Below, in pieces: positions 1 through 7,860 of a stretch of DNA of 21,652 nucleotides (position 1 is its first letter; each line of letters opens with the position of its first letter). Under the pieces are notes generated by a model. It saw only the letters and a program-made list of their open reading frames with translations, was not told the origin of the DNA and ran no database searches. Made by a program: the position numbers and the translations under genes. Source of the stretch: Halieaceae bacterium (GTDB taxonomy: Bacteria > Pseudomonadota > Gammaproteobacteria > Pseudomonadales > Halieaceae); contig DPGN01000055.1 in the NCBI GenBank assembly GCA_003523185.1, positions 32,840 to 54,491 of the forward strand, written 5' to 3'.

Positions 1-18
1 CCGCTTTAAACTGACGTT

Positions 19-591
19 ATGGAAGAGACATCCAACATCGTATCCTTCGACAACGAGCCACTGATGCTCGTAGATAGCGATGACGTTGTCATAGGCTTTG
101 AGGAGAAAGCGGCTGCGCATCGTGGCTACGGTGTTTTGCATAGAGCGTTTTCGATTTTCTTATTCAATGATCAGGGCGAGGTCCTGCTTCAGCAACGAAG
201 TTCACTTAAACCACTTTGGCCTGAGTACTGGTCAAATACCTGTTGCAGTCACCCCAGACGCGGAGAGTCCCTGACTCAAGCAACCAAACGCCGCCTCAAA
301 GAGGAACTCAACTTAGAGTCTCAACTAACATTCCTCTTCAAGTTTCAATATCACGCCATGTTCAATGATATTGGCAGTGAACACGAGCTGTGCTCCGTAT
401 TTATCGGAAACGTGACCGGTAGACCCCAGCCAGACTTCAACCCTACTGAGATTGCAGAGACCACATGGGTCTCCATCAATACGGTGGATGAATGGCTCTA
501 TGATGACAAAGTGCAGACGACTCCCTGGTTTGCCATGGAGTGGCAACGTATTAACGATGAATTTAGTGGGCAGATGCCTCTAAGCGCCTGA
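19..591 (+). CDS. idi: Isopentenyl-diphosphate delta-isomerase, type 1 (Nudix family)
   Basis: This enzyme interconverts IPP and DMAPP in the cytoplasm, feeding geranylgeranyl-PP to bacteriochlorophyll tails and carotenoids. The 190-residue product has the type 1 family pattern. A substrate-binding stretch LLQQRS at 56-61 is followed by WSNTCCSHP at 71-79, where Cys76 aligns with the catalytic Cys of E. coli Idi. GES at 82-84 and RRLKEEL at 91-97 form the Nudix-like helix. Glu121 and Glu123 in SEHELCSVF match the metal and catalytic acid pair of the family. The ATG at 19 is the first possible start after an in-frame TAA at 7-9. No strong ribosome binding site is visible. The gene converges on the HemN-like gene with a 12-base gap. 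Idi genes are common PGC members, so the context agrees. The family call is very secure. Confidence 0.96.
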   Translation: MEETSNIVSFDNEPLMLVDSDDVVIGFEEKAAAHRGYGVLHRAFSIFLFNDQGEVLLQQRSSLKPLWPEYWSNTCCSHPRRGESLTQATKRRLKEELNLESQLTFLFKFQYHAMFNDIGSEHELCSVFIGNVTGRPQPDFNPTEIAETTWVSINTVDEWLYDDKVQTTPWFAMEWQRINDEFSGQMPLSA

Positions 592-597
592 GGCTTA
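581..597. terminator. Weak hairpin at the idi / hemN-like convergent junction
   Basis: A TAAGC/GCTTA inverted repeat (581-585 with 593-597) surrounds a 7-base loop and overlaps the idi stop codon. No T tract follows on either strand, so this is at best a weak bidirectional terminator. The octamer GCTTACAA also occurs twice, at 593-600 and 602-609, across the hemN-like stop codon. Confidence 0.22.
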
Positions 598-603
598 CAA
601 AGC

Positions 604-1917
604 TTACAACCAGCGAAATCTTGGCGAAGAATCCGACCAAAAATGTGGCAGTGCCATTCTACCGAGTTCCGTTAGATAGAGGTGAGCATCACGTTGTTCG
701 GTGTAGCCCTGGTTCTGTAGAGACTCTATAAGGGTTAACACATCTGGTTGGTCAACTGAGGAAATTGGCACCTCACTGTTACACATCAACCGACGCATGA
801 CCGATCGACGTGCAATTTCAAAATCACTCGTCTCAATCAGCACTTGTGTCGCAAGGCGGCCTTGACCGATAGCGATCTGCCAAGCGTCAATGTCAACGTA
901 GTTTTGAGCCACAATGTCTCCTACTTCACTGACCGCGCCCAGTCCAGCACCGAGGACCTGCGAAACGTCTGTCTCACTGTAACCAAATGCGCTATACCTC
1001 AATGTGCCATTCGCTTGCGCTGCGCTGAACTCATGGCCGGGTCGAACAAATGCGTTTAACCCAATCCACTCATAACCCTCATCTTCGAGCCCCACCGCCA
1101 CCGCATTAAATATCGCAAGCTTCTCGGCCAAACCGGGCATGGCATCATCAGCAAGCGCCGCGTGATGGGGAAATTGTTGAGGTCGTCGCGTGTACTGCTG
1201 ACATACCAACATATCCGGCGCCAACTCGGCGATCATCGCAACGCTGTTTTTGATTGACTGAGACGTTTGACCTGGAAGGCCGAAAACCAAATCCATGTTG
1301 ACGCTGGCGAATTTCATATCTCGCGCCACGCTAAAAACGTCTTCTAAGAGACTAAATGACTGCGTTCTACCGAGCGCACTCTGCACATTAGCATCGACGT
1401 CTCGGACCTCCAGATGCAGATGCCGTACACCGAGGCCCTGAATTAAATCCAACTGTGAACGGGAGGTCCGTCTAGGATTAATTTCCATCGAGATATCCGC
1501 ATCCGCCGTTACATCAAAAGCCCCGTGAATAGAGGCCATGAGCCTAGCGAGTTGAACGTCGTCAAGATAGTTCGGCGAGCCCCCTCCGATATGGATCCGG
1601 TTTATCTGTAAAGATAATCCTGACTGCCCTGCCATTAACGCCAACTCATCGTGCAGGTCAGCTAGGTAGCGATCCATTTCCTTGTAATCGTGTTCGATAA
1701 TGGTGAGATGATCACAGCTAAGACAGCGACTAGGGCAAAATGGAATATGAACATAGAGCGCGGCCATTGTGGCCTCGCTTTCTGTCAATGCGTTTGATAA
1801 AGACAGATGCGCGTTTTCGTCGACCACCGCAACAGCCTCGCCCGCTATCGCGTGCGGGCTACCATGTCGATCGAAGATGTCATCTAAGCCTGGCGGCTTT
1901 TGATTCGACCATGTCAT
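604..1917 (-). CDS. hemN: HemN-family radical SAM protein (putative oxygen-independent coproporphyrinogen III oxidase)
   Basis: HemN converts coproporphyrinogen III to protoporphyrinogen IX without O2, upstream of the bacteriochlorophyll branch. The 437-residue protein carries the radical SAM start YVHIPFC at 55-61 with a C-x3-C-x2-C cluster motif (Cys61, Cys65, Cys68), at nearly the same residue numbers as in E. coli HemN. GGGSPNYL matches the HemN GGGTP loop, EINPR and FGLPGQT follow, and a C-terminal RRLMCN motif resembles HemN more than HemW. Two things are odd. The residue before the third Cys is Ser, not the usual Tyr/Phe, and the extra HemN cysteine two residues after it is replaced (Asp69-His70). 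The true substrate is therefore uncertain. The ATG start at 1917 keeps the roughly 50-residue N-terminal region found in HemN. The gene lies downstream of puhE in the same direction. Family membership is secure; the exact reaction is less so. Confidence 0.8.
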   Translation of the reverse strand: MTWSNQKPPGLDDIFDRHGSPHAIAGEAVAVVDENAHLSLSNALTESEATMAALYVHIPFCPSRCLSCDHLTIIEHDYKEMDRYLADLHDELALMAGQSGLSLQINRIHIGGGSPNYLDDVQLARLMASIHGAFDVTADADISMEINPRRTSRSQLDLIQGLGVRHLHLEVRDVDANVQSALGRTQSFSLLEDVFSVARDMKFASVNMDLVFGLPGQTSQSIKNSVAMIAELAPDMLVCQQYTRRPQQFPHHAALADDAMPGLAEKLAIFNAVAVGLEDEGYEWIGLNAFVRPGHEFSAAQANGTLRYSAFGYSETDVSQVLGAGLGAVSEVGDIVAQNYVDIDAWQIAIGQGRLATQVLIETSDFEIARRSVMRRLMCNSEVPISSVDQPDVLTLIESLQNQGYTEQRDAHLYLTELGRMALPHFWSDSSPRFRWL

Positions 1918-2051
1918 GTCGTATGCACCCCGTTCAATACCGCGTTAATCGCTGGCTGGGTTCACCGGTGTGTCGTCGACCTAAGACCGCAAACGGAAGC
2001 GCTACAGGAGCACCAGTCAGTTGGGGACAAAAAAGCCATTCCCACGCACCT

Positions 2052-2080
2052 ACACTATTCCTCGAAATATACCCCGTCAA
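2052..2080 (-). promoter_or_regulatory. Candidate sigma-70-like promoter for the hemN-like gene
   Basis: Reading the minus strand, TTGACG (2080-2075) is followed after 17 bases by TAGTGT (2057-2052). The -35 matches consensus at 5 of 6 positions and the -10 at only 3 of 6. It lies about 135 bases upstream of the hemN-like ATG, in the largest gap of the minus-strand block. It would allow this gene to be expressed separately from the puh genes. No FNR-type TTGAT-N4-ATCAA site and no TGT-N12-ACA site was seen in the gap. Confidence 0.3.
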
Positions 2081-2084
2081 GGAA
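2058..2084 (-). other. Stem-loop between puhE and the hemN-like gene
   Basis: In minus-strand RNA, UUCCUUGA (2084-2077) can pair with UCGAGGAA (2065-2058) over 8 base pairs including one G-U, around an 11-base loop. On the plus strand the same pairing has a C-A mismatch, so it favours minus-strand RNA. No T run follows, so it does not look like an intrinsic terminator. It could be a processing or stabilising structure at the end of the puh message. It overlaps the candidate promoter, and both cannot be assumed to function. The rest of the 1918-2114 gap shows nothing else recognisable. Confidence 0.28.
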
Positions 2085-2114
2085 ACTTGGACGAAAATCG
2101 GACAAAACAATCGC

Positions 2115-2903
2115 TCAGATCTCATCTTTTTCAGCCCGAACTGCCCGCAATTGAGGCTCGTTCTCACGAGCCCAGCGCCATAAAGCCGCCTCATTTACCG
2201 GGAACATGAGGAAAAGATGCTCAATTGACGCTAAAAGCATCAAACTGCCGACTAAATACAGCGATAGCTGCTGGGTAAGATCGGAGACAAGCATCGCATT
2301 TTTAAATAACAGGTAAGTCACAAAGAAACCTACAGCCGTAGAGAGAGGCAAAAAAGCACTCAAACGATCAGTTCTCAAATAGGAAACCAGGTAATTCAAG
2401 TGATCAGGTAGCCAGCGCTCGTTGAAGGCCCGGACGCCGAAAAACAAATTAAGCTTGGCACTCCATCGCATCAGCCAGAGGACGGTCACTGTGTAGAAAG
2501 CCGTGGGATTAGGCTCCGTCACGCTAATCAGAGCAAGGAATGCAACGGCGCCCACTACACAGGCCTCGTGATAGATTGTTGTCGAGACAGCGCCCTTGAA
2601 ACGATCCCAGACTGAAACCTGCGGAGGACAGGGCTGGTGGTTGGGTCCGTTCACGTATCCCAGCAAATAACTGATTTCCAACCAACACCAGATGACCAGA
2701 CCTAAAATAAATCCTAGTGCCGCTGCCATCGGGGTTTCCAAGCTTGCATTAAATGGCACTAAGAGCAACGCAGCCAGTGCCAATGCGGAGACCAACATAA
2801 ACCCGGCGCGAGCACGTTGCCCCGACTGATGAGCCAACAACAGGGCGAGTCCTGTGAGTAGCCACCATGAGGACACAGCAGTGACTAAAGCAGGCCAAAA
2901 CAT
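2115..2903 (-). CDS. puhE: Photosynthetic complex assembly protein PuhE (DUF3623 family)
   Basis: PuhE is a polytopic membrane protein that modulates reaction-centre and LH1 assembly in purple bacteria. The roughly 262-residue product is strongly hydrophobic, with about seven likely membrane segments, beginning near residues 4-25, 34-52 and 58-82. The family signature AKLNLFFGV...NERWLPDHLNYL is clear near residues 150-175. The junction with puhC reads TAAGTGATG: a GTG directly abuts the puhC stop and the ATG follows one codon later. I chose the ATG at 2903, but a GTG start at 2906 is equally possible. It is the last puh gene of the minus-strand block and was identified from both sequence and position. 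Confidence 0.9.
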   Translation of the reverse strand: MFWPALVTAVSSWWLLTGLALLLAHQSGQRARAGFMLVSALALAALLLVPFNASLETPMAAALGFILGLVIWCWLEISYLLGYVNGPNHQPCPPQVSVWDRFKGAVSTTIYHEACVVGAVAFLALISVTEPNPTAFYTVTVLWLMRWSAKLNLFFGVRAFNERWLPDHLNYLVSYLRTDRLSAFLPLSTAVGFFVTYLLFKNAMLVSDLTQQLSLYLVGSLMLLASIEHLFLMFPVNEAALWRWARENEPQLRAVRAEKDEI

Positions 2904-2906
2904 CAC

Positions 2907-3389
2907 TTAGTTTCTATCCGCCACGACGAGTGACGATTCGCGAGCCTTATCAAAAATTGATCGAAACTCACGATAGTTGTCGGGACCGAACGCCTCTATT
3001 GCTATCCAGTAACCCGTGAGTTCATCGACCAGAATCAGGCCGCCTTGGGACGTTAATTCAAGAATGAATTCGGGTTTATCGATGATGGATCGAGCTGAGC
3101 GCTCACGGACGAGGGTGCGCATCACGCCCCTGAAAAAACTACCCTCCCCCGCACCGTAGTGAACAATAGGATTATCAGCGCCACCCGATGGAAGAATCAT
3201 CACGCCACCCGCATCACCATCAACGACTTTTAGGGTAACGCTTGCAACAATCTGCACATCGGGCTTTTGGGGTGGGCCTTGGTACTCCTGGTCATTGACG
3301 GCAATGAGTGACCACGCCAGTGCCAATAGCGCCAGCAATAAGAAGATAGGGTGCCTAAGCACCCCGAATAGCAATCCGGGCCAACCCAC
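2907..3389 (-). CDS. puhC: Photosynthetic complex assembly protein PuhC
   Basis: PuhC is a single-span inner-membrane protein needed for efficient assembly of the RC-LH1 core complex. One hydrophobic segment lies near the N-terminus (PIFLLLALLALAWSL). The soluble domain then shows the family pattern: GEGSFFRGVMRTLVRERSAR, an F-x-L strand, TGYWIAIEAFGPDN, and a closing F..IF. No ATG is in frame. The longest frame opens with TTG at 3401, which has no Shine-Dalgarno. A GTG four codons later (3389) is preceded by GGGGG with 5-base spacing, so I chose that start, giving 160 residues. It follows puhB after a short gap containing a perfect hairpin and is directly followed by puhE. Confidence 0.87.
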   Translation of the reverse strand: MGWPGLLFGVLRHPIFLLLALLALAWSLIAVNDQEYQGPPQKPDVQIVASVTLKVVDGDAGGVMILPSGGADNPIVHYGAGEGSFFRGVMRTLVRERSARSIIDKPEFILELTSQGGLILVDELTGYWIAIEAFGPDNYREFRSIFDKARESSLVVADRN

Positions 3390-3401
3390 ATTATCCCCCA
3401 A

Positions 3402-3418
3402 GCTAGTTTCGAACTAGC
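3402..3418. repeat. Perfect inverted repeat in the puhB-puhC junction
   Basis: GCTAGTT (3402-3408), a TCG spacer, then AACTAGC (3412-3418) form an uninterrupted 7-bp stem with a 3-base loop. It sits between the puhB stop and the puhC Shine-Dalgarno, one of the few non-coding gaps in the polycistron. No T tract follows, so termination is unlikely. An RNA-stability or translation-coupling role is possible. Confidence 0.5.
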
Positions 3419-3423
3419 GTCTG

Positions 3424-4047
3424 TTAAACCGCAGCGATCTCTGTCGCTTCAAGTTCGTCGTTCGACGTTTCGCGCATTTCCTCAATGACATTAACCAGCA
3501 GTCGCGCAACCGAATCAGGGTCCTGTATACCCCTGAGTAACGGTTGTACTCGCCGGAAATTGAACGGCCGAACGTGTGGCCATAGCATGAGCCAATACAC
3601 CTTCGTACCCTCAAGCGGCAGGAACGTAATGTCTCCCGTACCATCGCGAAGGCGACGTAATCCCGCCGACTCCACCTTGGTTAATGGCAGGTTCACAATC
3701 ATCGGTAACGCCACACCCGAGCGAATAACCAAACGTCGGTTAGTGATGGTGTAGATCGTGCTGTCAGCATAAAGCTTCGCCATGAACGCTAAAATACCGA
3801 TGACCGTCAACGCCAAAGCACCTTGCCATGCCAGTGTGCCGGTCAGTACCGATACCGGCGCACCATCCATGATGCGGTAAATAGCATGTCCGGCAATCAA
3901 CACCAGAAAATAGAGCGACGCGGTGTAGACCTGAAATACGCGCTTAGCCATCGACTCCCAACTTGGAGATGTCTGCCAGAGGACGTGTTCCCCCTCCGGC
4001 AAATCCCCAGGGAGCCCAGCAATGGGCTCGTACCCGTACTCCTTCAC
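3424..4047 (-). CDS. puhB: Photosynthetic complex assembly protein PuhB
   Basis: PuhB is a membrane protein that assists reaction-centre assembly, probably as a dimer that contacts PuhA. The 207-residue product starts with a short polar region (EHVLWQTSPSW at 21-31), then two likely membrane helices (about 38-57 and 72-93). A PH-like domain follows, opening with STIYTITNRRLVIRSG, typical of PuhB. The C-terminus is acidic. The start is a GTG at 4047 that overlaps the puhA stop as GTGA, so translation is probably coupled to puhA. The length is close to the usual 210-220 residues. The order puhA-puhB-puhC is standard, and the call is secure. Confidence 0.93.
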   Translation of the reverse strand: MKEYGYEPIAGLPGDLPEGEHVLWQTSPSWESMAKRVFQVYTASLYFLVLIAGHAIYRIMDGAPVSVLTGTLAWQGALALTVIGILAFMAKLYADSTIYTITNRRLVIRSGVALPMIVNLPLTKVESAGLRRLRDGTGDITFLPLEGTKVYWLMLWPHVRPFNFRRVQPLLRGIQDPDSVARLLVNVIEEMRETSNDELEATEIAAV

Positions 4048-4802
4048 AGCCAGGGGCCTTGGCGACCGGGCATTGCGTACATGGTGCCGCCACCGTAGAA
4101 CGCTACGATCTTGTCCTCTTCCTGCAATGTCACCTGATCTGGATTAGCCAAACCGGGCACTTGCTTGAACTGATCGCCGCGGATCGATTTCACATGAACA
4201 GAGCCATCCGCTTTTACACGGGCCAGCGTCATCGGAAGCAATACACGTCGGTCACCGACATCGAGCTCTGCATAACGGAAGTGTGGCTCAGCGCGATCTA
4301 CCCATAAATCAACGACCGTCGCACCTCGCTCGCCATCACAGCCGTAAACGGCCTTACCGCGAGGATCAGGATCATTTTTGTGAACTTTATGATCACTATC
4401 GACGCGCAGCGGTACGATTCTAGGCGCACCATCGATCGTCAGATCAGGACGCTCTGGACGGATTGAATATGCCGCTGGACCAACGCCGTCAACCATGGGG
4501 TCACCAGTTGGCTCAAGTGGCGCTCCTGGATGAGCATGCGTGGGCTCAGCCTTCAGCTCATACTGATCAGGCATTGGTCCGGGAACAGTACGCTCGCCCT
4601 GACCATGTGCGAGTTTGTACGTTTTTGGATCCGGAAGGCCGCCTACACCGGTGCTGTAGGTATCAACCGGTCCGTCGTGACGAAGCGGAAAACCTTCGCG
4701 CTTACCTTCTTTATGAAGATAGAGCACAAGGTAAACAAATGCACCGCAAAACACGGTAAACATAATCGCTGCAAAGTCTAAGTAAATTTCTCCAGTACCC
4801 AT
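4044..4802 (-). CDS. puhA: Photosynthetic reaction centre H subunit
   Basis: The H subunit caps the L/M heterodimer on the cytoplasmic side, stabilises it and conducts protons to QB. The 252-residue protein has one N-terminal membrane helix (about residues 8-28). A polar linker follows, with the family-typical PDPKTYKL segment near 57-64. The cytoplasmic PRC-barrel domain contains ATVVDLWVDRAE near 161-172 and FRYAELDV, where Glu179 aligns by eye with the conserved H-subunit proton-gate Glu. The C-terminus EEDKIVAFYGGGTMYA is diagnostic. The ATG at 4802 is preceded by AGGAGG with 7-base spacing, the strongest ribosome binding site seen in the minus-strand operon. This fits the high stoichiometric need for a structural subunit. 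It lies between lhaA and puhB, as in other purple bacteria. Confidence 0.97.
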   Translation of the reverse strand: MGTGEIYLDFAAIMFTVFCGAFVYLVLYLHKEGKREGFPLRHDGPVDTYSTGVGGLPDPKTYKLAHGQGERTVPGPMPDQYELKAEPTHAHPGAPLEPTGDPMVDGVGPAAYSIRPERPDLTIDGAPRIVPLRVDSDHKVHKNDPDPRGKAVYGCDGERGATVVDLWVDRAEPHFRYAELDVGDRRVLLPMTLARVKADGSVHVKSIRGDQFKQVPGLANPDQVTLQEEDKIVAFYGGGTMYAMPGRQGPWL

Positions 4803-4826
4803 GGTGTGTCCTCCTGGTAGTGGTTT

Positions 4827-6257
4827 CTAGCTTGGGAAATCAGCAAGTTTCATTGTGAGTGGTTGGTCCTTGTCATTGCCTAACTGCCGCACCAATGGTC
4901 CCAGTGCAATAAGCGAGGCGAATAAGATAATTATTTCGAGGTGATAAACCGCGCCATACGGTGTCGCGGGGCCTGATAATTGCTGGCTGACCATGCCGCC
5001 CTGTATCAGGGCTTCGGTCACGTCTCGCAGCGCGCCACCAAGGAAAACAGCACAGCCCGCCGCCGTTGCTTGAACAGCGCCCCAGGTTCCGATCACGAGA
5101 CCCGCAGTGGCGGTTCCCGCCAACAGCATGGCGGCGGTTAACGTACCGACGGCAAACAGGCCATTACCAATGCCGATCAGCAAAGTTCCGGCAGCAAACA
5201 ATATTAAGGAGTCAAAGGCACCTGCCATGATGACAGCAGCAAATGCGAAAACACCGACCACGGCACCATAGGCAGCCAACCGGATGGGCTCACCCGCACG
5301 CCCGAGATAGCGCGCCGAGAGTGCCATTGCGATCAACATGCCGCCTGCAAATATAGCGGTGAGGCGTGTGGTCTGACTGACTGACATCGCCAATACCTCG
5401 GCGCCATAGGGTTCAAGCAAAATTTCTTGCATGCTGAACCCCAGCGTCCCTAAAGCCACTGCGATTAACAGTCTGTGCGCTCCGGGGTTTGCAGACAGCG
5501 CCCTCCACGACTGTCCAAAACTGGGTCGCGATAGTTCAAAGCTCGTTAGATCAGGCCTTCTAGGCTCCATTTGCCACATCGCCACAATATTCAGACCAGC
5601 GACAACCAATGCCGAGCCCTGAATCACCTGGATGAGCCTGAAATAGCTAAAGGGCTCGAGCAATAACGAGAACCCGAGAGCACCGATCACCATACCCACT
5701 AGCAACATTAGATAGAGCATCGTGACGACCTGATGGCGCGTCTTTTCAGAGGCCAAATCAGTGGCCAAAGCGAGGCCAGCAGTCTGTGTGGTATGCATGC
5801 CCGCACCCACCAGCAGCAAAGCACCAAGTGACATGGCGAAGCCCATCCATGAGGCACCAGCATCGGCCGACGTCATAAGGATAAGCACAAATGGCATCAG
5901 TGCTAGTCCCCCAAACTGACCCATGGTTCCCATCCACAAATACGGAAGTCGCCGGTAGCCTAAGAAGGACTGATGATTATCGGAGCGATAACCAATCAGC
6001 ACCCTAGCGGGCGCGAGTAACAGTGGTAGTGCCAACATCGCCGACACCAGCCATGCGGCTCGGCCTAGCTCGACGACCATGATGCGGTTAAGCGTACCGT
6101 TCAGCAGTACAAAACAAATTCCAACAGACACTTGGAACAGAGACAGGCGCGCGAGACGAGATACGGTGAGATCACCCTGAACAACGTTCAGCCATGGCAG
6201 ATATCGCTCGTTAATTCGAGCGGTCAACGCCATAAACTGGTCGCGCGAAATCAGCAT
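4827..6257 (-). CDS. lhaA: LhaA, PucC-family LH1 assembly protein (MFS fold)
   Basis: LhaA is a polytopic inner-membrane protein of the PucC/BCH2 family that supports light-harvesting 1 assembly, probably by handling bacteriochlorophyll near the LH1 polypeptides. The 476-residue product is very hydrophobic, consistent with about 12 membrane helices. It carries the family motifs NGTLNRIMVVELG near 53-65, LIGYRSDNHQSFLGYRRLPY and GTMGQFGGLALMPF. The N-terminal cytoplasmic tail holds LPWLNVVQ. The ATG at 6257 overlaps the end of bchM by 7 bases. The position between bchM and puhA is the conserved lhaA location. A second family member lies at 17526-18887. The family is certain; the lhaA name rests largely on gene order. 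Confidence 0.93.
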   Translation of the reverse strand: MLISRDQFMALTARINERYLPWLNVVQGDLTVSRLARLSLFQVSVGICFVLLNGTLNRIMVVELGRAAWLVSAMLALPLLLAPARVLIGYRSDNHQSFLGYRRLPYLWMGTMGQFGGLALMPFVLILMTSADAGASWMGFAMSLGALLLVGAGMHTTQTAGLALATDLASEKTRHQVVTMLYLMLLVGMVIGALGFSLLLEPFSYFRLIQVIQGSALVVAGLNIVAMWQMEPRRPDLTSFELSRPSFGQSWRALSANPGAHRLLIAVALGTLGFSMQEILLEPYGAEVLAMSVSQTTRLTAIFAGGMLIAMALSARYLGRAGEPIRLAAYGAVVGVFAFAAVIMAGAFDSLILFAAGTLLIGIGNGLFAVGTLTAAMLLAGTATAGLVIGTWGAVQATAAGCAVFLGGALRDVTEALIQGGMVSQQLSGPATPYGAVYHLEIIILFASLIALGPLVRQLGNDKDQPLTMKLADFPS

Positions 6258-6955
6258 TCTCTGACCAACTCCATTGCTTGAGACGTATAGAAGCCGGTTG
6301 AGACTCTGTGCTCTCTACCCACTTGCCAATCAGTCAACTCAGTCGAGTTGCGGAGTGATTTCAGAAGAGCAGCGGGAGCTATTGGCTCGATGGCCGGCGC
6401 GCGATCACTTCGAGGGAAGAACTTTCCGACGGCGTGCATTGCCGCCAGTGGCAAGGTCTTCGGGGCGAAGGTAAACACCATCGACTCATCAACGCTGTCC
6501 GCGAGTGTCTCAAGCGTCCGGAGCCCATCTTGGGCCGCGTAATGAATAATTGAGTCCATCGCTAGCACATGATCAAAGCGCTGGCCTTCTAATTGGCGCA
6601 TATCACCGACAATGAATTGAATACGGTGGTACTCGTCCATCGTCGAGTAACGCTCATTTGCGAGCTCGATCAGGGACTGTGACAGATCAACGGCGATCAC
6701 TTCAGCACCACGCTTTGCAAGCTCGATAGAGATAACGCCGGTGCCACAACCCGCGTCTAATACTTGCCGACCGGACAAGTCCTCAGGCAACCAACTCAGC
6801 AAGGTATTTCGCATTTCCTCGCGACCCGCGCGCACCGTTTCACGAATGCCACTCACGGGTTCGTCTGAGGTCAATCGCGCCCAGACGTCCGCGGCCGTTC
6901 GATCGAAATAATGCTCGATCTGCTGGCGACGCTGTTGATAGTTCACATGAGCCAT
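6251..6955 (-). CDS. bchM: Mg-protoporphyrin IX O-methyltransferase
   Basis: BchM transfers a methyl group from SAM to the C13 propionate of Mg-protoporphyrin IX, giving the monomethyl ester used by AcsF. The roughly 234-residue protein has SAM motif I VLDAGCGTG (about 65-73), the acidic end of strand 2 in EVIAVDLS, and the motif II region FDHVLAMDSIIHY. The C-terminal FYTSQAMELV is characteristic of BchM/ChlM. The reading frame could open one codon earlier with TTG (6958), but the ATG at 6955 overlaps the bchL stop as TGATG, a classic coupling junction, so I use it. It sits between bchL and lhaA, as in most purple bacterial PGCs. Confidence 0.95.
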   Translation of the reverse strand: MAHVNYQQRRQQIEHYFDRTAADVWARLTSDEPVSGIRETVRAGREEMRNTLLSWLPEDLSGRQVLDAGCGTGVISIELAKRGAEVIAVDLSQSLIELANERYSTMDEYHRIQFIVGDMRQLEGQRFDHVLAMDSIIHYAAQDGLRTLETLADSVDESMVFTFAPKTLPLAAMHAVGKFFPRSDRAPAIEPIAPAALLKSLRNSTELTDWQVGREHRVSTGFYTSQAMELVREC

Positions 6956-7860
6956 CAATCAAATCCCAGGAAGTCGAACAGATCGCGATCTTTCATTGGC
7001 TTAACATCGAGTGGCTCTGCACCATTCCATAAACCCTCAGCAAGCTGCAGATATTCGTCTTGCACCGCTTTGAGCTCGGGAGAGTCAGGCAACTCGAATA
7101 AGGTCGATTTTTTCAGGCGACTGCGCCGGATGACATCGAGGTCCGGGAAGTGAGCTACACGCTTCAACCCCACGGCTTCATTAAAGCGATCAATCTCATC
7201 TGTATCGGCGCTACGGTTCGCAATTACGCCGCCCAAACGGACACCGTAGTTTTTGGATTTTGCTTCTATCGCGGCTGCGATCCGGTTCATCGCAAAAATC
7301 GAGTCGAAATCGTTGGCTGTGACAACGAGTGCCCGTTCAGCGTGTTGTAGTGGCGACGCAAAGCCACCACACACGACGTCACCCAAGACATCAAAAATGA
7401 CGACGTCGGCATCGTCCAGCAAATGGTGCTGCTTTAATAGCTTGACGGTCTGACCAACAACGTAGCCACCGCAGCCCGTTCCCGCGGGTGGACCACCCGC
7501 TTCTACGCACATAACGCCGTTGTAACCAACGTGCACATAGTCCTCGGTGCGGAGCTCTTCGGCGTGAAACTCAACCGACTCCAGAACATCGATAACCGTA
7601 GGCATTAACGCCTTGGTCAAAGTGAAGGTAGAGTCGTGCTTTGGGTCACAGCCAATTTGGATGACGCGCTTTCCGAGCTTGGAAAACGCGACCGACAAAT
7701 TAGAAGACGTGGTGCTTTTGCCAATCCCCCCCTTTCCATAAACTGCAAACACCTTGGCTTTTGCGACATCAATGTGTTCATCCAAATGCACCTGAACACT
7801 GCCCTCGCCATCACCGTTTCCGACATCCTTAACTGGAATAAATTGATTTGGTGAATTCAT
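6955..7860 (-). CDS. bchL: Light-independent protochlorophyllide reductase, iron-protein subunit
   Basis: BchL is the nitrogenase-like, ATP-dependent electron donor of the dark-operative protochlorophyllide reductase (DPOR). It forms a homodimer bridged by one [4Fe-4S] cluster and passes electrons to BchN-BchB. The 301-residue protein has the P-loop YGKGGIGKST at 41-50, the Switch-like GCDPKHDST, and the two cluster cysteines in GTGCGGY (Cys130) and DVVCGGF (Cys164). The flexible N-terminal GEGSVQVHLDE stretch, which regulates activity in Rhodobacter, is present. The C-terminus ends DLFDFLGFD as in other BchL. The ATG at 7860 overlaps the bchH stop as ATGA. The DPOR cluster is oxygen-labile, so activity should be highest at low O2. 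Confidence 0.98.
   Translation of the reverse strand: MNSPNQFIPVKDVGNGDGEGSVQVHLDEHIDVAKAKVFAVYGKGGIGKSTTSSNLSVAFSKLGKRVIQIGCDPKHDSTFTLTKALMPTVIDVLESVEFHAEELRTEDYVHVGYNGVMCVEAGGPPAGTGCGGYVVGQTVKLLKQHHLLDDADVVIFDVLGDVVCGGFASPLQHAERALVVTANDFDSIFAMNRIAAAIEAKSKNYGVRLGGVIANRSADTDEIDRFNEAVGLKRVAHFPDLDVIRRSRLKKSTLFELPDSPELKAVQDEYLQLAEGLWNGAEPLDVKPMKDRDLFDFLGFD

Noticed and set aside
1740..2209. Overlapping plus-strand open frames across the hemN-like 5' end and the following gap
   Set aside because: They run antisense to the hemN-like and puhE ends, have low-complexity composition without domain character, and no ribosome binding site. Their products look like random translations.
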